A DNA stretch of 64,000 nucleotides from Kribbella sp. VKM Ac-2569 (GTDB lineage Bacteria > Actinomycetota > Actinomycetes > Propionibacteriales > Kribbellaceae): assembly GCF_004216905.1 (NCBI RefSeq), contig NZ_SGXJ01000004.1:310001-374000 (forward strand), written 5' to 3'. Below the pieces are notes generated by a model. It saw only the letters and a program-made list of their open reading frames with translations, ran no database searches and had not been told where the DNA came from. This document shows positions 28,479-36,702 of the stretch, one piece after another. Positions within the stretch are counted from its first letter, which is position 1. Every line of letters starts with the position of its first letter. The position numbers were made by a program, and so were the translations under genes.

Positions 28479-29270
28479 ATGAGCAAGGACACGGACGAGA
28501 AGTCGCCGTACGGCGCTGGATTCATCGCGGCGTGCATCGTCGTCGGTGCGGTCCTGATCTGCGGGATCGTCATCATCTTCGCGGGCGGGGGCCGCTCGAC
28601 CCACGCGGTCGCCGCGGCCCAGCAGCCGGTCGACGCCGCCTCTGTTCAGCCCACGGAGGAGCCGGCCTCGGCGCCTGCCACACCCGACGGTGGTCCGGCA
28701 CGGACCAACAGCTCCGGGGGCGAGCGGCGGACGGGTTCGTGCGGTCTTCCGGCCGGTGACCAGGCCGTTCCTGCCGAGGCGCCGGCGGTCGACGGTTGGG
28801 AGGTCAGCCGACGGGTCGTCGTACCGCGGTCCTCGAAGTACGGACCGGGCACGACCGACTCCGACGGCTTCCGGCACTGTTTCGCGCATTCGCCGACCGG
28901 CGCGGTGTACGCGGCGTATAGCGCGATCGCGGCGATCGCGGACCAGAGCAAGCTCGTCCCCACCGTCAAGAAGCTCATGGTTCCCGGTTCGGCGACCGAC
29001 AGCCTGCTCCGCCAAGCCGCCACCGAAGACCCTGCGAGCAGCACCTCGACGGTTCAGGTCGTGGGCTACCGGGTCATCGACGCCGGACCGGACCGAGTGA
29101 CCCTCATGCTCGCCATGCCTGTCGAGTCCGTGTACATGAGCGCCAACCTGACCCTGGTCTGGCACCAGGGCGACTGGCGACTCCAGCCGCCGACCCCCGG
29201 CGAGGCCGTCGGAGCCCCCTTCTCCCAGCACCGCGACCTGAGCGACTTCGTGAAGTGGAGTGGTATCTGA
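28479..29270 (+). CDS. Single-TM extracytoplasmic protein, paired with a VirB6-like protein
   Basis: 263 residues; ATG with GGGGAG upstream. A short cytoplasmic tail, one helix ('GFIAACIVVGAVLICGIVII', about 14-33), a Pro/Ala/Ser-rich linker (about 40-85), then a folded domain (about 88-263) with an alpha+beta pattern ('AVYAAYSAIAAIADQSKLVP', 'VQVVGYRVIDAGPDRVTLML', 'LTLVWHQGDWRLQPP') reminiscent of the NTF2-like periplasmic domains of VirB8/TcpC conjugation proteins. That likeness is by pattern only. The stop overlaps the start of the VirB6-like gene (TGATG), so the two are coupled. Confidence 0.7.
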   Translation: MSKDTDEKSPYGAGFIAACIVVGAVLICGIVIIFAGGGRSTHAVAAAQQPVDAASVQPTEEPASAPATPDGGPARTNSSGGERRTGSCGLPAGDQAVPAEAPAVDGWEVSRRVVVPRSSKYGPGTTDSDGFRHCFAHSPTGAVYAAYSAIAAIADQSKLVPTVKKLMVPGSATDSLLRQAATEDPASSTSTVQVVGYRVIDAGPDRVTLMLAMPVESVYMSANLTLVWHQGDWRLQPPTPGEAVGAPFSQHRDLSDFVKWSGI

Positions 29271-30610
29271 TGTGCTCACCAATGGACATGAAGTGCCACG
29301 TTCAGGACGCCGTCCAGTCCGTCGCCAACAACGGAATCGCGACATTCGAGCGGATTACGACGGACTTCTTCTCGACGATCCTGAACTCGCTGGCGACGTT
29401 CTGGGTCAAGCCGGACACACCAGTCACGCTGGCGAGTTCCGCCGACGGCGGGCAGACCTGGACGGACAGCAAGACCGTCGCGTTCGTGCATGAGAAGACC
29501 CTCGGGCTGACCTTGACGATCTTCACTCTCGCGATCGTCATCGCAGGAATCCGGATGGCCTGGGAGCAACGAGCCAAGCCGGTCCAGGACCTGCTGAAGG
29601 CGATGCTGACCTTCCTGCTCGTCTGCGGTGCAGGAACGGCGGCGATGCAACTCCTGATCGCGTGGTCGGACGCGTTCGCCGTGAGTGTCGTACAGGACGC
29701 GATCGGAGGCCACTCGTTCATGGACGCCATGAAGAACATGGTGACCGAGCCGTCCGATACCGGTGGCGGCCTGGGGAACGTGCACAAATCATTGCTGATG
29801 ATGCTGCTTCTCGGACAGGTGTCTGCGTGGGCTTCGCTGATCCAGATCGTGTTGATGTTGATCCGATCGGCGATGCTGGTGCTGCTCGGCTCGACGCTGC
29901 CGCTTGCGGCTGCTGCGACCAACACCGAGGTCGGCAAGGCGTGGTTCAAGAAGTACTGCGCCTGGAGCTTGGGCTTCATCGCCTACAAGCCTGCAGCGGC
30001 CCTGATCTACGCGGCAGCGATCAAGCTCAAGCAGGAGAAGATGCTCGGCCCGGAGAGTTCAGGCCTGCTGCAGTCCCTCACAGGCGTGATGATGATGCTG
30101 CTCGCGATCTTCGCGTTGCCCGCGCTACTGCGCCTCGCGGTGCCACTAACAGCGGCCGTCGGGGGTGGCTCGGCCGGGATGGGGAGCACTGGTCCCGAGA
30201 TGGGGTCATTGGCGTCGGGCGCCGTCAACGTCGGCCCATCCTCCCGAAGCGGCAGTAGTGCTGGGGCATCCGGTGGGGCATCTGGGGCCGGTGCCTCGAG
30301 TGCGGGGGCGAGTGGGGCTGCGACGACTGGGGTCAAGGCGGCGGGTGGGGCGGCGCTTGGGCCGGCGGGTATTGCCGCGACCGCGGCGCGCAAGGCTGCG
30401 GGTGCGTTTGCCGGGGCGGCGGCGCACTCGGCGGGCGAGGCAGGTGGTGGCAGTTCGGGGGCGTCGATGCCTCGGTCGAGCGGCAGCCGGTCAGGCGGCG
30501 GTCGCGCGAACAGCCGGAGTGCCGGCGGACGGACCGGCCCAAGCCCCAGCCCCAAGGTTCCGGCCGGTTCCACGAGCGGTGGAGACACCGGCCCCTCCGG
30601 CAACTGGTAG
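29270..30610 (+). CDS. VirB6/TrbL-like polytopic membrane protein with Ala/Gly/Ser-rich tail
   Basis: 446 residues from the ATG at 29270; a GTG at 29255 is in frame. A short N-terminal extracytoplasmic part with two Cys ('MCSPMDMKCHVQDAVQSV') is followed by about six helices, e.g. 'LGLTLTIFTLAIVIAGIRMA', 'LTFLLVCGAGTAAMQLLIAW', 'AWASLIQIVLMLIRSAMLVL', 'GVMMMLLAIFALPALLRLAV'. The motif 'FKKYCAWSLGFIAYKPAAAL' resembles the conserved stretch of actinobacterial TrbL/VirB6-like proteins. From about residue 310 the protein is a low-complexity Ala/Gly/Ser tail ending 'GDTGPSGNW'. No VirB4, VirD4 or relaxase gene is near. A secretion or membrane-organising role is inference. Confidence 0.75.
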   Translation: MCSPMDMKCHVQDAVQSVANNGIATFERITTDFFSTILNSLATFWVKPDTPVTLASSADGGQTWTDSKTVAFVHEKTLGLTLTIFTLAIVIAGIRMAWEQRAKPVQDLLKAMLTFLLVCGAGTAAMQLLIAWSDAFAVSVVQDAIGGHSFMDAMKNMVTEPSDTGGGLGNVHKSLLMMLLLGQVSAWASLIQIVLMLIRSAMLVLLGSTLPLAAAATNTEVGKAWFKKYCAWSLGFIAYKPAAALIYAAAIKLKQEKMLGPESSGLLQSLTGVMMMLLAIFALPALLRLAVPLTAAVGGGSAGMGSTGPEMGSLASGAVNVGPSSRSGSSAGASGGASGAGASSAGASGAATTGVKAAGGAALGPAGIAATAARKAAGAFAGAAAHSAGEAGGGSSGASMPRSSGSRSGGGRANSRSAGGRTGPSPSPKVPAGSTSGGDTGPSGNW

Positions 30611-30630
30611 TCACCTGGCGGGATGGAAGC

Positions 30631-31422
30631 ATGACCCGCATGGGGCTGGATCGGATTGCGTTGATTTCGGATGTGCACGGGAACCTGACGGCGTTGGAGG
30701 CGGTGGTCGCGGATATTGCGGGGCGCGGGATCGAGCGAGTGTTCAATCTCGGGGACTACGTGGGCAAGGGGCCGCGAGGGCAGGCGGTGGTGGACCGTTG
30801 CCGGGAGGTCTGTGAGGTGAACATCCTCGGGAACTGGGACGACTTCCTGCCCGATCCCGAGCGTTCCGAGGACAGCGAAGGTCTGCGGTGGTGGAAGAAC
30901 GAGCTCCGGGAGGACCAGTGGGCGTGGTTGCGGGGACTGCCGTTCTGCCACGACTTCCTGTTGAGCGGGCGGCAGGTGCGGCTGTTCCACGCCTCGTCGA
31001 CGAGTGTTCATCACCGGATCGTGTTCGATCACGACGAATCGCAGTACGGGAGCTTCTTCGAGAACACCCCGGCGACCGGGGACGGGCCGGTGCCGACGAT
31101 CGTTGGGCACGCCGATATTCACGACCCGTTCTACGAGGAGGACCGCGGGCGGACGCTCTTCAACACCGGCTCGGTCGGCAACAGTCTCGGTGATCCCACG
31201 CCGGGGTACGTGATCCTCGAAGGGGTCATGGACTCGCCCGATCCGGCGCCGCACTCGATCCAGTTCGTCCATGTCCCGTACGACGCACACGCCGAACTGG
31301 CGATCGCCCGCGACCTCGGGATGCCCGAGCTCGACGGGTACGAGGCCGAGATCATCCGTGGCGTCTACCGCACGACCTTCTACGCCGGCCGGGATCCGCG
31401 GTACCACCGGCGTACCGCCTGA
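30631..31422 (+). CDS. Calcineurin-like metallophosphoesterase
   Basis: 263 residues from the ATG at 30631 (an ATG at 30640 is in frame). The metal-binding motifs are complete: 'ALISDVHGNLTALEAV' (D-x-H-G-N), 'VFNLGDYVGKGPRG' (G-D), 'NILGNWDDFLP' (G-N-x-D), 'IVGHADIHDPF' (G-H-x-x-x-H region) and 'LFNTGSVGNSLGDP'. This is the YfcE/small phosphodiesterase group; substrate unknown. It lies 20 nt after the VirB6-like gene on the same strand and may be co-transcribed. Confidence 0.9.
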   Translation: MTRMGLDRIALISDVHGNLTALEAVVADIAGRGIERVFNLGDYVGKGPRGQAVVDRCREVCEVNILGNWDDFLPDPERSEDSEGLRWWKNELREDQWAWLRGLPFCHDFLLSGRQVRLFHASSTSVHHRIVFDHDESQYGSFFENTPATGDGPVPTIVGHADIHDPFYEEDRGRTLFNTGSVGNSLGDPTPGYVILEGVMDSPDPAPHSIQFVHVPYDAHAELAIARDLGMPELDGYEAEIIRGVYRTTFYAGRDPRYHRRTA

Positions 31423-31439
31423 TCACAGTTGTCCCCAGG

Positions 31440-31450
31440 GTTATCCACAG
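31440..31450 (+). other. DnaA-box-like 11-mer (right arm)
   Basis: GTTATCCACAG contains TTATCCACA. A weaker box, TTGTCCCCA, is at 31429-31437, and CACAGCTGTG (31446-31455) is a perfect palindrome on the box's right edge. The 78-nt gap between convergent genes that holds it has no gene. Confidence 0.5.
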
Positions 31451-31500
31451 CTGTGCATTGGGGGCTGTCAGCAACAATCTGCTGTGCGTTCACCTGCCGG

Positions 31501-32148
31501 TCACTTGACCAGCAGGGCCTCGGATCCGACCGGCTTGTAGCCGACCGCAAGAAAGGTGCGCAGCGATGCCGCGTTCCCCGGCGTGATCTGCGCCCAGATC
31601 GAGGCGTCCGGCGGGATCAACGCCCGGGCCGCCAACGCCAGCCGACGGCCGTTCCCTTGACCACGGGCGTCCGGTGGCACCTCGATCGCACACTCCAGCC
31701 GCCCGGCGAGGCCACGGCCGATCACCACGAGCCCGCCGTGCGCGTCGCCGTACACCCGAACGTCGTCGCGGTAGCGCAACGCGTGCTCGACCCGCGGATG
31801 ATTGTGGTCGGTGAGCTCGGTCAGGCCTGCAACCGCGGCCGGGTCGGTGAGGGCCGGGGCGAGCAGCATCGCGTCGATCGCGTTGACCTGGCGGTCGGTG
31901 AACTCCTCGAGCGCGGCCAGGAACGGCGGGTTCGTCGGCGCGAAAGGATCGCCGTCCGGGACCCGCTCCGCGACCCAGGCCGGATCGACGTCCGCGGCGA
32001 TCACGATGTGGCCGGTGAACGCGACCACGCACGACTCCCGCTCCGACGGCGCGGGTACGACGGTGAGCCCGAGATCCGGGGGCGGGAACACGCCGCGCTC
32101 GACGCCCCGCAGAATGTCAGCAAGAGATGTCATCACGAGCATTGTCAC
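31501..32148 (-). CDS. GNAT-family N-acetyltransferase
   Basis: 215 residues from the GTG at 32148; in-frame ATGs at 32142 and 32133 are alternatives and the last is perhaps likelier. The acetyl-CoA loop is visible near residues 165-180 ('IEVPPDARGQGNGRRLALAA', the R/Q-x-x-G-x-G/A type) followed by 'ITPGNAASLRTFLAVGYKPV', the typical GNAT C-terminal strand. The N-terminal half is less conserved. Acceptor unknown. It is divergent from HMG-CoA lyase by a 37-nt gap. Confidence 0.82.
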   Translation of the reverse strand: MTMLVMTSLADILRGVERGVFPPPDLGLTVVPAPSERESCVVAFTGHIVIAADVDPAWVAERVPDGDPFAPTNPPFLAALEEFTDRQVNAIDAMLLAPALTDPAAVAGLTELTDHNHPRVEHALRYRDDVRVYGDAHGGLVVIGRGLAGRLECAIEVPPDARGQGNGRRLALAARALIPPDASIWAQITPGNAASLRTFLAVGYKPVGSEALLVK

Positions 32149-32185
32149 GGAGACCCCGTGTCATGCTCGACGAGGAGGCAGCACG

Positions 32186-33112
32186 ATGCGCGAACCGCAG
32201 CTGGTGAAGGCCGACGGACTGCCCGACCGGGTCACGATCTACGAGGTCGGGCCCCGTGACGGGCTGCAGAACGAGTCGGCGATCGTCGACGTCGCGGTCA
32301 AGGCCGAGTTCATCCGGCGACTGCTCGACGCGGGTCTGACGACGGTCGAGACGACGAGCTTCGTGCACCCGAAGTGGGTCCCGCAGCTGGCCGATGCCGC
32401 CGAGCTGCTCGAACAGCTCGAGCTGCCGGACGGCGTACGCGCCCCGGTCCTCGTCCCGAACGAGCGCGGTCTCGACCGTGCGCTCGCGGCCGGTGTCCGT
32501 GAGATCGCGATCTTCGCGAGCGCGACCGAGACGTTCGCGGCGAAGAACCTCAACTCCACGCTCGACGACCAGTTCGCGATGTTTACGCCGACGATCCAGC
32601 GTGCGCTCGCCGAGGGTCTGTCGGTGCGTGGGTACGTGTCGATGTGTTACGGCGACCCGTGGGAGGGCGACGTACCGATCGACCAGGTGGTCAAGGTGGG
32701 CGCGCGGCTGGTCGATCTCGGGTGTCACGAACTCTCACTCGGCGACACGATCGGTGTCGCGACGCCGGGGCAGGTGGGTGCGCTGATCGCTGGGTTCGGA
32801 GCGGCCGGGGTGGGTGTGGACAAGCTGGCGGTGCATTTCCACGACACCTACGGGCAGGCGCTCGCCAACACGCTCACCGCGCTGCGCGACGGCGTGACCA
32901 CGGTCGACAGCTCCGCCGGCGGCCTGGGCGGCTGCCCATACGCCGAGAGCGCGACTGGCAACCTCGCCACCGAGGACCTCCTCTGGCAACTCAACGGCCT
33001 CGGCATCGAAACCGGCGTTGACCTGGAGAAGCTCGTCACCACCAGCACCTGGATGGCCGAACAACTCGGCAAACCGTCACCGAGCCGAGTGGTCCAGGCC
33101 CTGGCCGGCTAA
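32186..33112 (+). CDS. Hydroxymethylglutaryl-CoA lyase
   Basis: 308 residues; ATG at 32186 with GAGGAGG upstream. Cleaves HMG-CoA to acetoacetate and acetyl-CoA, the last step of leucine and acyclic-terpene breakdown. Signatures: 'IYEVGPRDGLQNESAIV' (catalytic Arg-Asp), 'VHFHDTYGQALANTL' (metal-type His-x-His-Asp) and 'SAGGLGGCPYAESATGNLAT', holding the active-site Cys of the HMG-CoA lyase signature. It lies 16 kb from the carboxylase operon, without its own partner genes. Confidence 0.93.
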   Translation: MREPQLVKADGLPDRVTIYEVGPRDGLQNESAIVDVAVKAEFIRRLLDAGLTTVETTSFVHPKWVPQLADAAELLEQLELPDGVRAPVLVPNERGLDRALAAGVREIAIFASATETFAAKNLNSTLDDQFAMFTPTIQRALAEGLSVRGYVSMCYGDPWEGDVPIDQVVKVGARLVDLGCHELSLGDTIGVATPGQVGALIAGFGAAGVGVDKLAVHFHDTYGQALANTLTALRDGVTTVDSSAGGLGGCPYAESATGNLATEDLLWQLNGLGIETGVDLEKLVTTSTWMAEQLGKPSPSRVVQALAG

Positions 33113-33143
33113 AAGTGTCGGTGGCGCCTGTCACTCTGGTCGG

Positions 33144-33977
33144 GTGAGTGCGCAGCGAGCTGAGCTTGGCGAGTTCTTGAAGGCTCGGCGGGCCCGGGTG
33201 GCGCCGGAGGACGTTGGCCTGCCGAGCGGCGGGAGGCGGCGGACGCCGGGGTTGCGGCGGGAGGAGTTGGCGCTGCTCGCCGGTGTCGGCGTGACTTGGT
33301 ACACCTGGCTCGAGCAGGGCCGGCCGATCAACGCCAGCGGGCAGGTGCTGGACGCGGTCGCGACGACGCTACAGCTGACGCCGGTCGAGCGCGAGCATCT
33401 GTACCGGCTGGCCGAGGCGACGCCGGTGCGGCTGCCGCGTACGACGGACTGCGCGAGCGAGACCGTGTTCGACGAGATCGTGGCGGCGCTCGACCCGCTG
33501 CCCGCCGTGATCACGAACACCCGTTTCGACATCGTCCGCGCGAACCAGGCGTACCACGACCTGTTCCACGACTGGCACCAGCTGCCCTGCATCCACAAGA
33601 ACCTGCTCTGGTGCATCATCACCGAGCCCGCCGCCCGCGAGCAGTTGCTGAACTACGACACCGAGGTCCCGTATCTCGTCGGCCGCCTGCGCTCGGCGTA
33701 CGGCGAACACGTCGGCGACCCGGACTGGGAGACCGACCTCGAGCGCCTGCAGTCGATCTGCCCCGAGTTCGCCCAGCTGTGGTCACGCCACGAGGTGGCA
33801 GCGTGTACGCCGCGCCTGCGCCGGATCCTCAACCCGATCGCCGGCGAACTGCACCTCACCGTCACCGAGCTGGCAGTGTCGGCCCACCCCGACCTGGTCC
33901 TCTATGTCGAGACCCCGGCCGATGACGAAACCCGAGCCAAACTCCACCTCACCCGCAGGGAGGCTACGGCTCGATAG
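33144..33977 (+). CDS. XRE-type regulator with MmyB ligand-binding domain
   Basis: 277 residues from the GTG at 33144, with no real Shine-Dalgarno, so perhaps leaderless. N-terminal HTH with the family block 'RRTPGLRREELALLAGVGVT' and 'YTWLEQGRPINASGQVLDAV' (about 28-70), then the MmyB ligand-binding fold: 'ITNTRFDIVRANQAYHDLF' , 'VPYLVGRLRSAYGEHVGDPD' and 'IAGELHLTVTELAVSAHPDL'. Such regulators usually control a neighbouring oxidoreductase; none is adjacent here. The 3' end overlaps the convergent EcsC gene by 14 nt. Confidence 0.92.
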   Translation: MSAQRAELGEFLKARRARVAPEDVGLPSGGRRRTPGLRREELALLAGVGVTWYTWLEQGRPINASGQVLDAVATTLQLTPVEREHLYRLAEATPVRLPRTTDCASETVFDEIVAALDPLPAVITNTRFDIVRANQAYHDLFHDWHQLPCIHKNLLWCIITEPAAREQLLNYDTEVPYLVGRLRSAYGEHVGDPDWETDLERLQSICPEFAQLWSRHEVAACTPRLRRILNPIAGELHLTVTELAVSAHPDLVLYVETPADDETRAKLHLTRREATAR

Positions 33978-34659
33978 GTCGGCGGATGCGCCGTACCAGG
34001 CTCTTGTCCGCGAACTGACCGACGCGGTACGTCGTCCAGCCGTCGACGCCGGCGCCCACGGCACCACCGAGCAGCGGGATCCGGCGGGTGAAGGTCACCG
34101 CCATCCGCTTGCCGCTGATCCGCCCGATCAGTTCCGCGACGACCTCGCCGGAGACCTGCCGGTCCAGCTCGGGGTCGAAGACCGGCGCTGTCGCGATCGC
34201 CAACGGAGACGAGACCAGGCTCGACTTCCGTAGCCGAGCCGTCACGCCGTCCTCACCGAGCAGGCAGGTGATGACCGCCGTACGGACCCGCGGATCGTCG
34301 AGGTCGTACCCGCGCAGGTGCGCGATCGCCGCGACCATCCGGCACTGAACGACCGCGAGACCCGTCAGGTTGGCCGGCAGCGCGACGGGCAGTGTGACGA
34401 GACCGCCGATGCTGGTGACGAATCCCTGCACGCCGGCGAGCCGGATGTGCTGGTCGATCACTGCCTCGATCGCGTCCGTGACGTCGCCGTCGCACCGCTC
34501 GAGCTTGGTGTCCGCGATCCGCTCCGCGCCCGGGAACCGCTGGTACCCGTCGATCGCGATCTCGAGAATCTGGCGCAACACACCGCCCGCTGCCGTCGGG
34601 GCGAACCGCTGGGCGGCGGGCGCGAGACTACTGGCGACGAACCTGGCTACTCCGGCCAC
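33964..34659 (-). CDS. EcsC family protein
   Basis: 231 residues from the GTG at 34659, chosen for GGAAGGAG 5 nt upstream; a longer frame begins at 34746. The EcsC block runs through 'AIEAVIDQHIRLAGVQGFVT', 'GGLVTLPVALPANLTGLAVV' and 'QCRMVAAIAHLRGYDLDDPR', then 'GISGKRM'-type and 'IPLLGGAVGAGVDGWTTYRV' segments near the C-terminus. Hydrophobic patches suggest peripheral membrane association. Function unknown. It is divergent from aat (119-nt gap). Confidence 0.85.
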   Translation of the reverse strand: MAGVARFVASSLAPAAQRFAPTAAGGVLRQILEIAIDGYQRFPGAERIADTKLERCDGDVTDAIEAVIDQHIRLAGVQGFVTSIGGLVTLPVALPANLTGLAVVQCRMVAAIAHLRGYDLDDPRVRTAVITCLLGEDGVTARLRKSSLVSSPLAIATAPVFDPELDRQVSGEVVAELIGRISGKRMAVTFTRRIPLLGGAVGAGVDGWTTYRVGQFADKSLVRRIRRPIEP

Positions 34660-34778
34660 GGTGCTCCTTCCCGCCCGGCCCCACGCGTAAGAACGCGGAC
34701 GTGCTTCAACTGTACGTGGCTCCCCGGCCCCCGGCACTCGGGACAAACCCTAGGTGTGCCCTGGTGCAGGATGGTGTC

Positions 34779-35444
34779 GTGCCGATCGAACCTGCTCCGT
34801 CCCAGTGGGACTTCCCGCCGGTCGGCGTGGCCGGGGCGAGTGATGTGGTCGCGGGCGGCGCCGACCTGGCGCCGGGGACGATCCTGTCGGCGTACCGGCG
34901 GGGGCTGTTCCCGATGCCCGACCATCGCGGTTCGGTGCTGTGGTGGTCGCCGGTCGACCGCGGTGTGATCGAGGTCGCCGGGTACCGGCCGGCCCGGTCG
35001 CTGCGGCGGGCTCGCGGGAAGTTCGAGATCCGGGTCGACACCGCGTTCGACCAGGTCATCCGCGCGTGTGCGGACCCCCGCCGCCCGGGTTCGTGGATCG
35101 ACTCCGAGATCATCGCGTCGTACACCGAGCTGCACCGGCTCGGCTGGGTGCACTCGGTCGAGGCGTGGGACGGCGACGAGCTGGCCGGCGGGCTGTACGG
35201 CGTCGCGATCGGCGGACTGTTCGCGGGCGAGTCGATGTTCCACCACAAGACCGACGGCTCGAAGGCGGCCGTCGCCGGCGCGATCGAGCTGCTGAACGAC
35301 GAGTACGCCGCCGACCGGGTCTTCGACATCCAGTGGGTCACCGATCATCTGGCCACGCTCGGCGCGGTCTCGATCCCGCGGGAGACCTATGTACGCCGCG
35401 TCTCGAAGGCGCTCGAGATCCCGCTGCCGAAGGCGTTCAGCTGA
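34779..35444 (+). CDS. aat: Leucyl/phenylalanyl-tRNA-protein transferase
   Basis: 221 residues from the GTG at 34779 with AGGATGG upstream. Transfers Leu or Phe from tRNA to N-terminal Arg/Lys of proteins, making them N-degron substrates for ClpS/ClpAP. The family block is exact: 'ILSAYRRGLFPMPD' then 'VLWWSPVDRGVIEVAGYRP', followed by 'ELHRLGWVHSVEAWDGDELA', 'GGLYGVAIGGLFAGESMFH' and 'DIQWVTDHLATLGAVSIPR'. No clpS lies in the window. Overlaps the convergent TetR gene by 8 nt. Confidence 0.94.
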   Translation: MPIEPAPSQWDFPPVGVAGASDVVAGGADLAPGTILSAYRRGLFPMPDHRGSVLWWSPVDRGVIEVAGYRPARSLRRARGKFEIRVDTAFDQVIRACADPRRPGSWIDSEIIASYTELHRLGWVHSVEAWDGDELAGGLYGVAIGGLFAGESMFHHKTDGSKAAVAGAIELLNDEYAADRVFDIQWVTDHLATLGAVSIPRETYVRRVSKALEIPLPKAFS

Positions 35445-36123
35445 GCCCTACGAACGCCGCCATCTGCCGCGAGGCGGACGCGAAGAACTCGTCCGCCGGG
35501 TCCATCGACCCGACCAGCTGACCGAACAGTTCGAAGCTGAGCATCCCGAACAACTGCGTCCACACGATCACGGTCCGCACCAGCACCGCCGGCGGCACGT
35601 CAGGCGCCAACGCGACCAGCACCTCCGTCTGCTGAGCCAGCGCTCCGGACGGCGAAGGTGCGTCCGGCGGCGTCACCAGTCGCCCGGACGCCTGGGCGCG
35701 CTGCAACAACCCCAGCAACAGCAACGGCACCCGGGATGCTGGCTGCACCGTGGTCTGCGGCGCCTGGTAACCGCTGATCGGGGAGCCGTAGATCAACGCG
35801 TACTCCTGCGGATTGGCCCGCGCCCAATCGCGTACGGCGGCATAAACCGCGATCCAGTCGTCCACCGGATCGCCACCCGACGGCGCCGCCTCGGCCGCCG
35901 CGCCCAGAGCGTCGTACGCGTCGATGATGAGCGCGGTCAGCAGCTCGTCCCGGCTCGCGAAGTACCGGTACAGCGCCGACGACACCATCCCGAGCTCGCG
36001 GGAGATCGCCCGCAGCGACAGCGCCTCGGCGCCGACGGTGGCCAGCTGCTGCCGGGCAGCGGTCTTGATCTCCTCGGTCAGCTCGGCCCGGGCTCGTTCA
36101 CGGGCGGTACGTCCGGCGTTCAT
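35437..36123 (-). CDS. TetR-family regulator, divergent from the nitroreductase-like gene
   Basis: 228 residues. N-terminal HTH 'IKTAARQQLATVGAEALSLR', 'AISRELGMVSSALYRYFASR' (about 19-58), then a C-terminal domain with 'WARANPQEYALIYGSPISGY', the block seen in TetR proteins with a WHG-type ligand domain. The divergent gap carries two palindromes with a common AGAGC/GCTCT half-site, so the protein probably represses itself and the nitroreductase-like gene. Confidence 0.9.
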   Translation of the reverse strand: MNAGRTARERARAELTEEIKTAARQQLATVGAEALSLRAISRELGMVSSALYRYFASRDELLTALIIDAYDALGAAAEAAPSGGDPVDDWIAVYAAVRDWARANPQEYALIYGSPISGYQAPQTTVQPASRVPLLLLGLLQRAQASGRLVTPPDAPSPSGALAQQTEVLVALAPDVPPAVLVRTVIVWTQLFGMLSFELFGQLVGSMDPADEFFASASRQMAAFVGLS

Positions 36124-36146
36124 GGAGCCAGTGTGCCACAGAAACG

Positions 36147-36213
36147 AGAGCAGTGCTCTTGACAGTGAGCGGCGATCTACTGTTCACTGATCACAACAGA
36201 GAGCACCGCTCTC
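36147..36213. promoter_or_regulatory. Paired TetR operators between regulator and nitroreductase-like gene
   Basis: AGAGCA-G-TGCTCT (36147-36159) and GAGAGC-ACC-GCTCTC (36199-36213), each perfectly symmetric and sharing the GAGC/GCTC half-site, in the 111-nt divergent gap. The second lies 22 nt upstream of the GTG start, where bound repressor would block transcription. Confidence 0.72.
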
Positions 36214-36234
36214 GAAGAACAGTGAGGAACCACC

Positions 36235-36702
36235 GTGACCGAGTACAAGCAGACCTACGACAGCAAGCGCGTGATCACCGCCAACGAGGGCAGCATGCGG
36301 GTCTTCAACAAGATCGTCGCGCGGCTGACGAAGCTCGGTCTCAGCCTGATGGGCAGCCGGGTGCTCTCGGTCCAGGGGCGCAAGTCCGGCGAATGGCGCA
36401 GTACGCCGGTCAACCTGCTGGTGATCGACGGCCAGCGCTATCTGGTCGCGCCGCGCGGCCACACCCAGTGGGTGAAGAACCTCCGCGCCAGCGGCGAGGG
36501 CAGGCTGCAGCTCGGTGGCAAGGTCGAGACGTTCCGGGCCGAGGAGCTCGCCGACGCCGACAAGATCCCGGCGCTCCGGCTGTACCTGAAGAAGTGGGCC
36601 TGGGAGGTCGGCGCGTTCTTCGGCGGCGATGTCTCGAAGAACTCCCCCGACGAGGTCCTCCACCACATCGCCCCCGGCGTCCCGGTTTTCAAGATCAGTT
36701 AG
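36235..36702 (+). CDS. Nitroreductase-family deazaflavin (F420)-dependent oxidoreductase (DDN-like)
   Basis: 155 residues; GTG with TGAGG upstream. Matches the small split-barrel DDN family: 'NKIVARLTKLGLSLMGSRVL', 'SVQGRKSGEWRSTPVNLLVI' (the G-x-K-S-G-x-x-R-x-x-P motif) and 'RYLVAPRGHTQWVKNLRASG'. Members use F420H2 to reduce quinones, nitro compounds or other electrophiles; cofactor use here is inferred from the family. Under control of the divergent TetR. The stop shares 4 nt with the convergent ABC gene. Confidence 0.9.
   Translation: MTEYKQTYDSKRVITANEGSMRVFNKIVARLTKLGLSLMGSRVLSVQGRKSGEWRSTPVNLLVIDGQRYLVAPRGHTQWVKNLRASGEGRLQLGGKVETFRAEELADADKIPALRLYLKKWAWEVGAFFGGDVSKNSPDEVLHHIAPGVPVFKIS

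Noticed and set aside
28479..30610. An integrative conjugative element
   Set aside because: Only two conjugation-like genes; no integrase, relaxase, coupling protein, att repeats or adjacent tRNA. Described only as an orphan pair.
31429..31455. DnaA-like boxes as a replication origin
   Set aside because: Only two or three boxes, no AT-rich unwinding region, no dnaA/dnaN/gyrB genes nearby. Kept only as flanking repeats.
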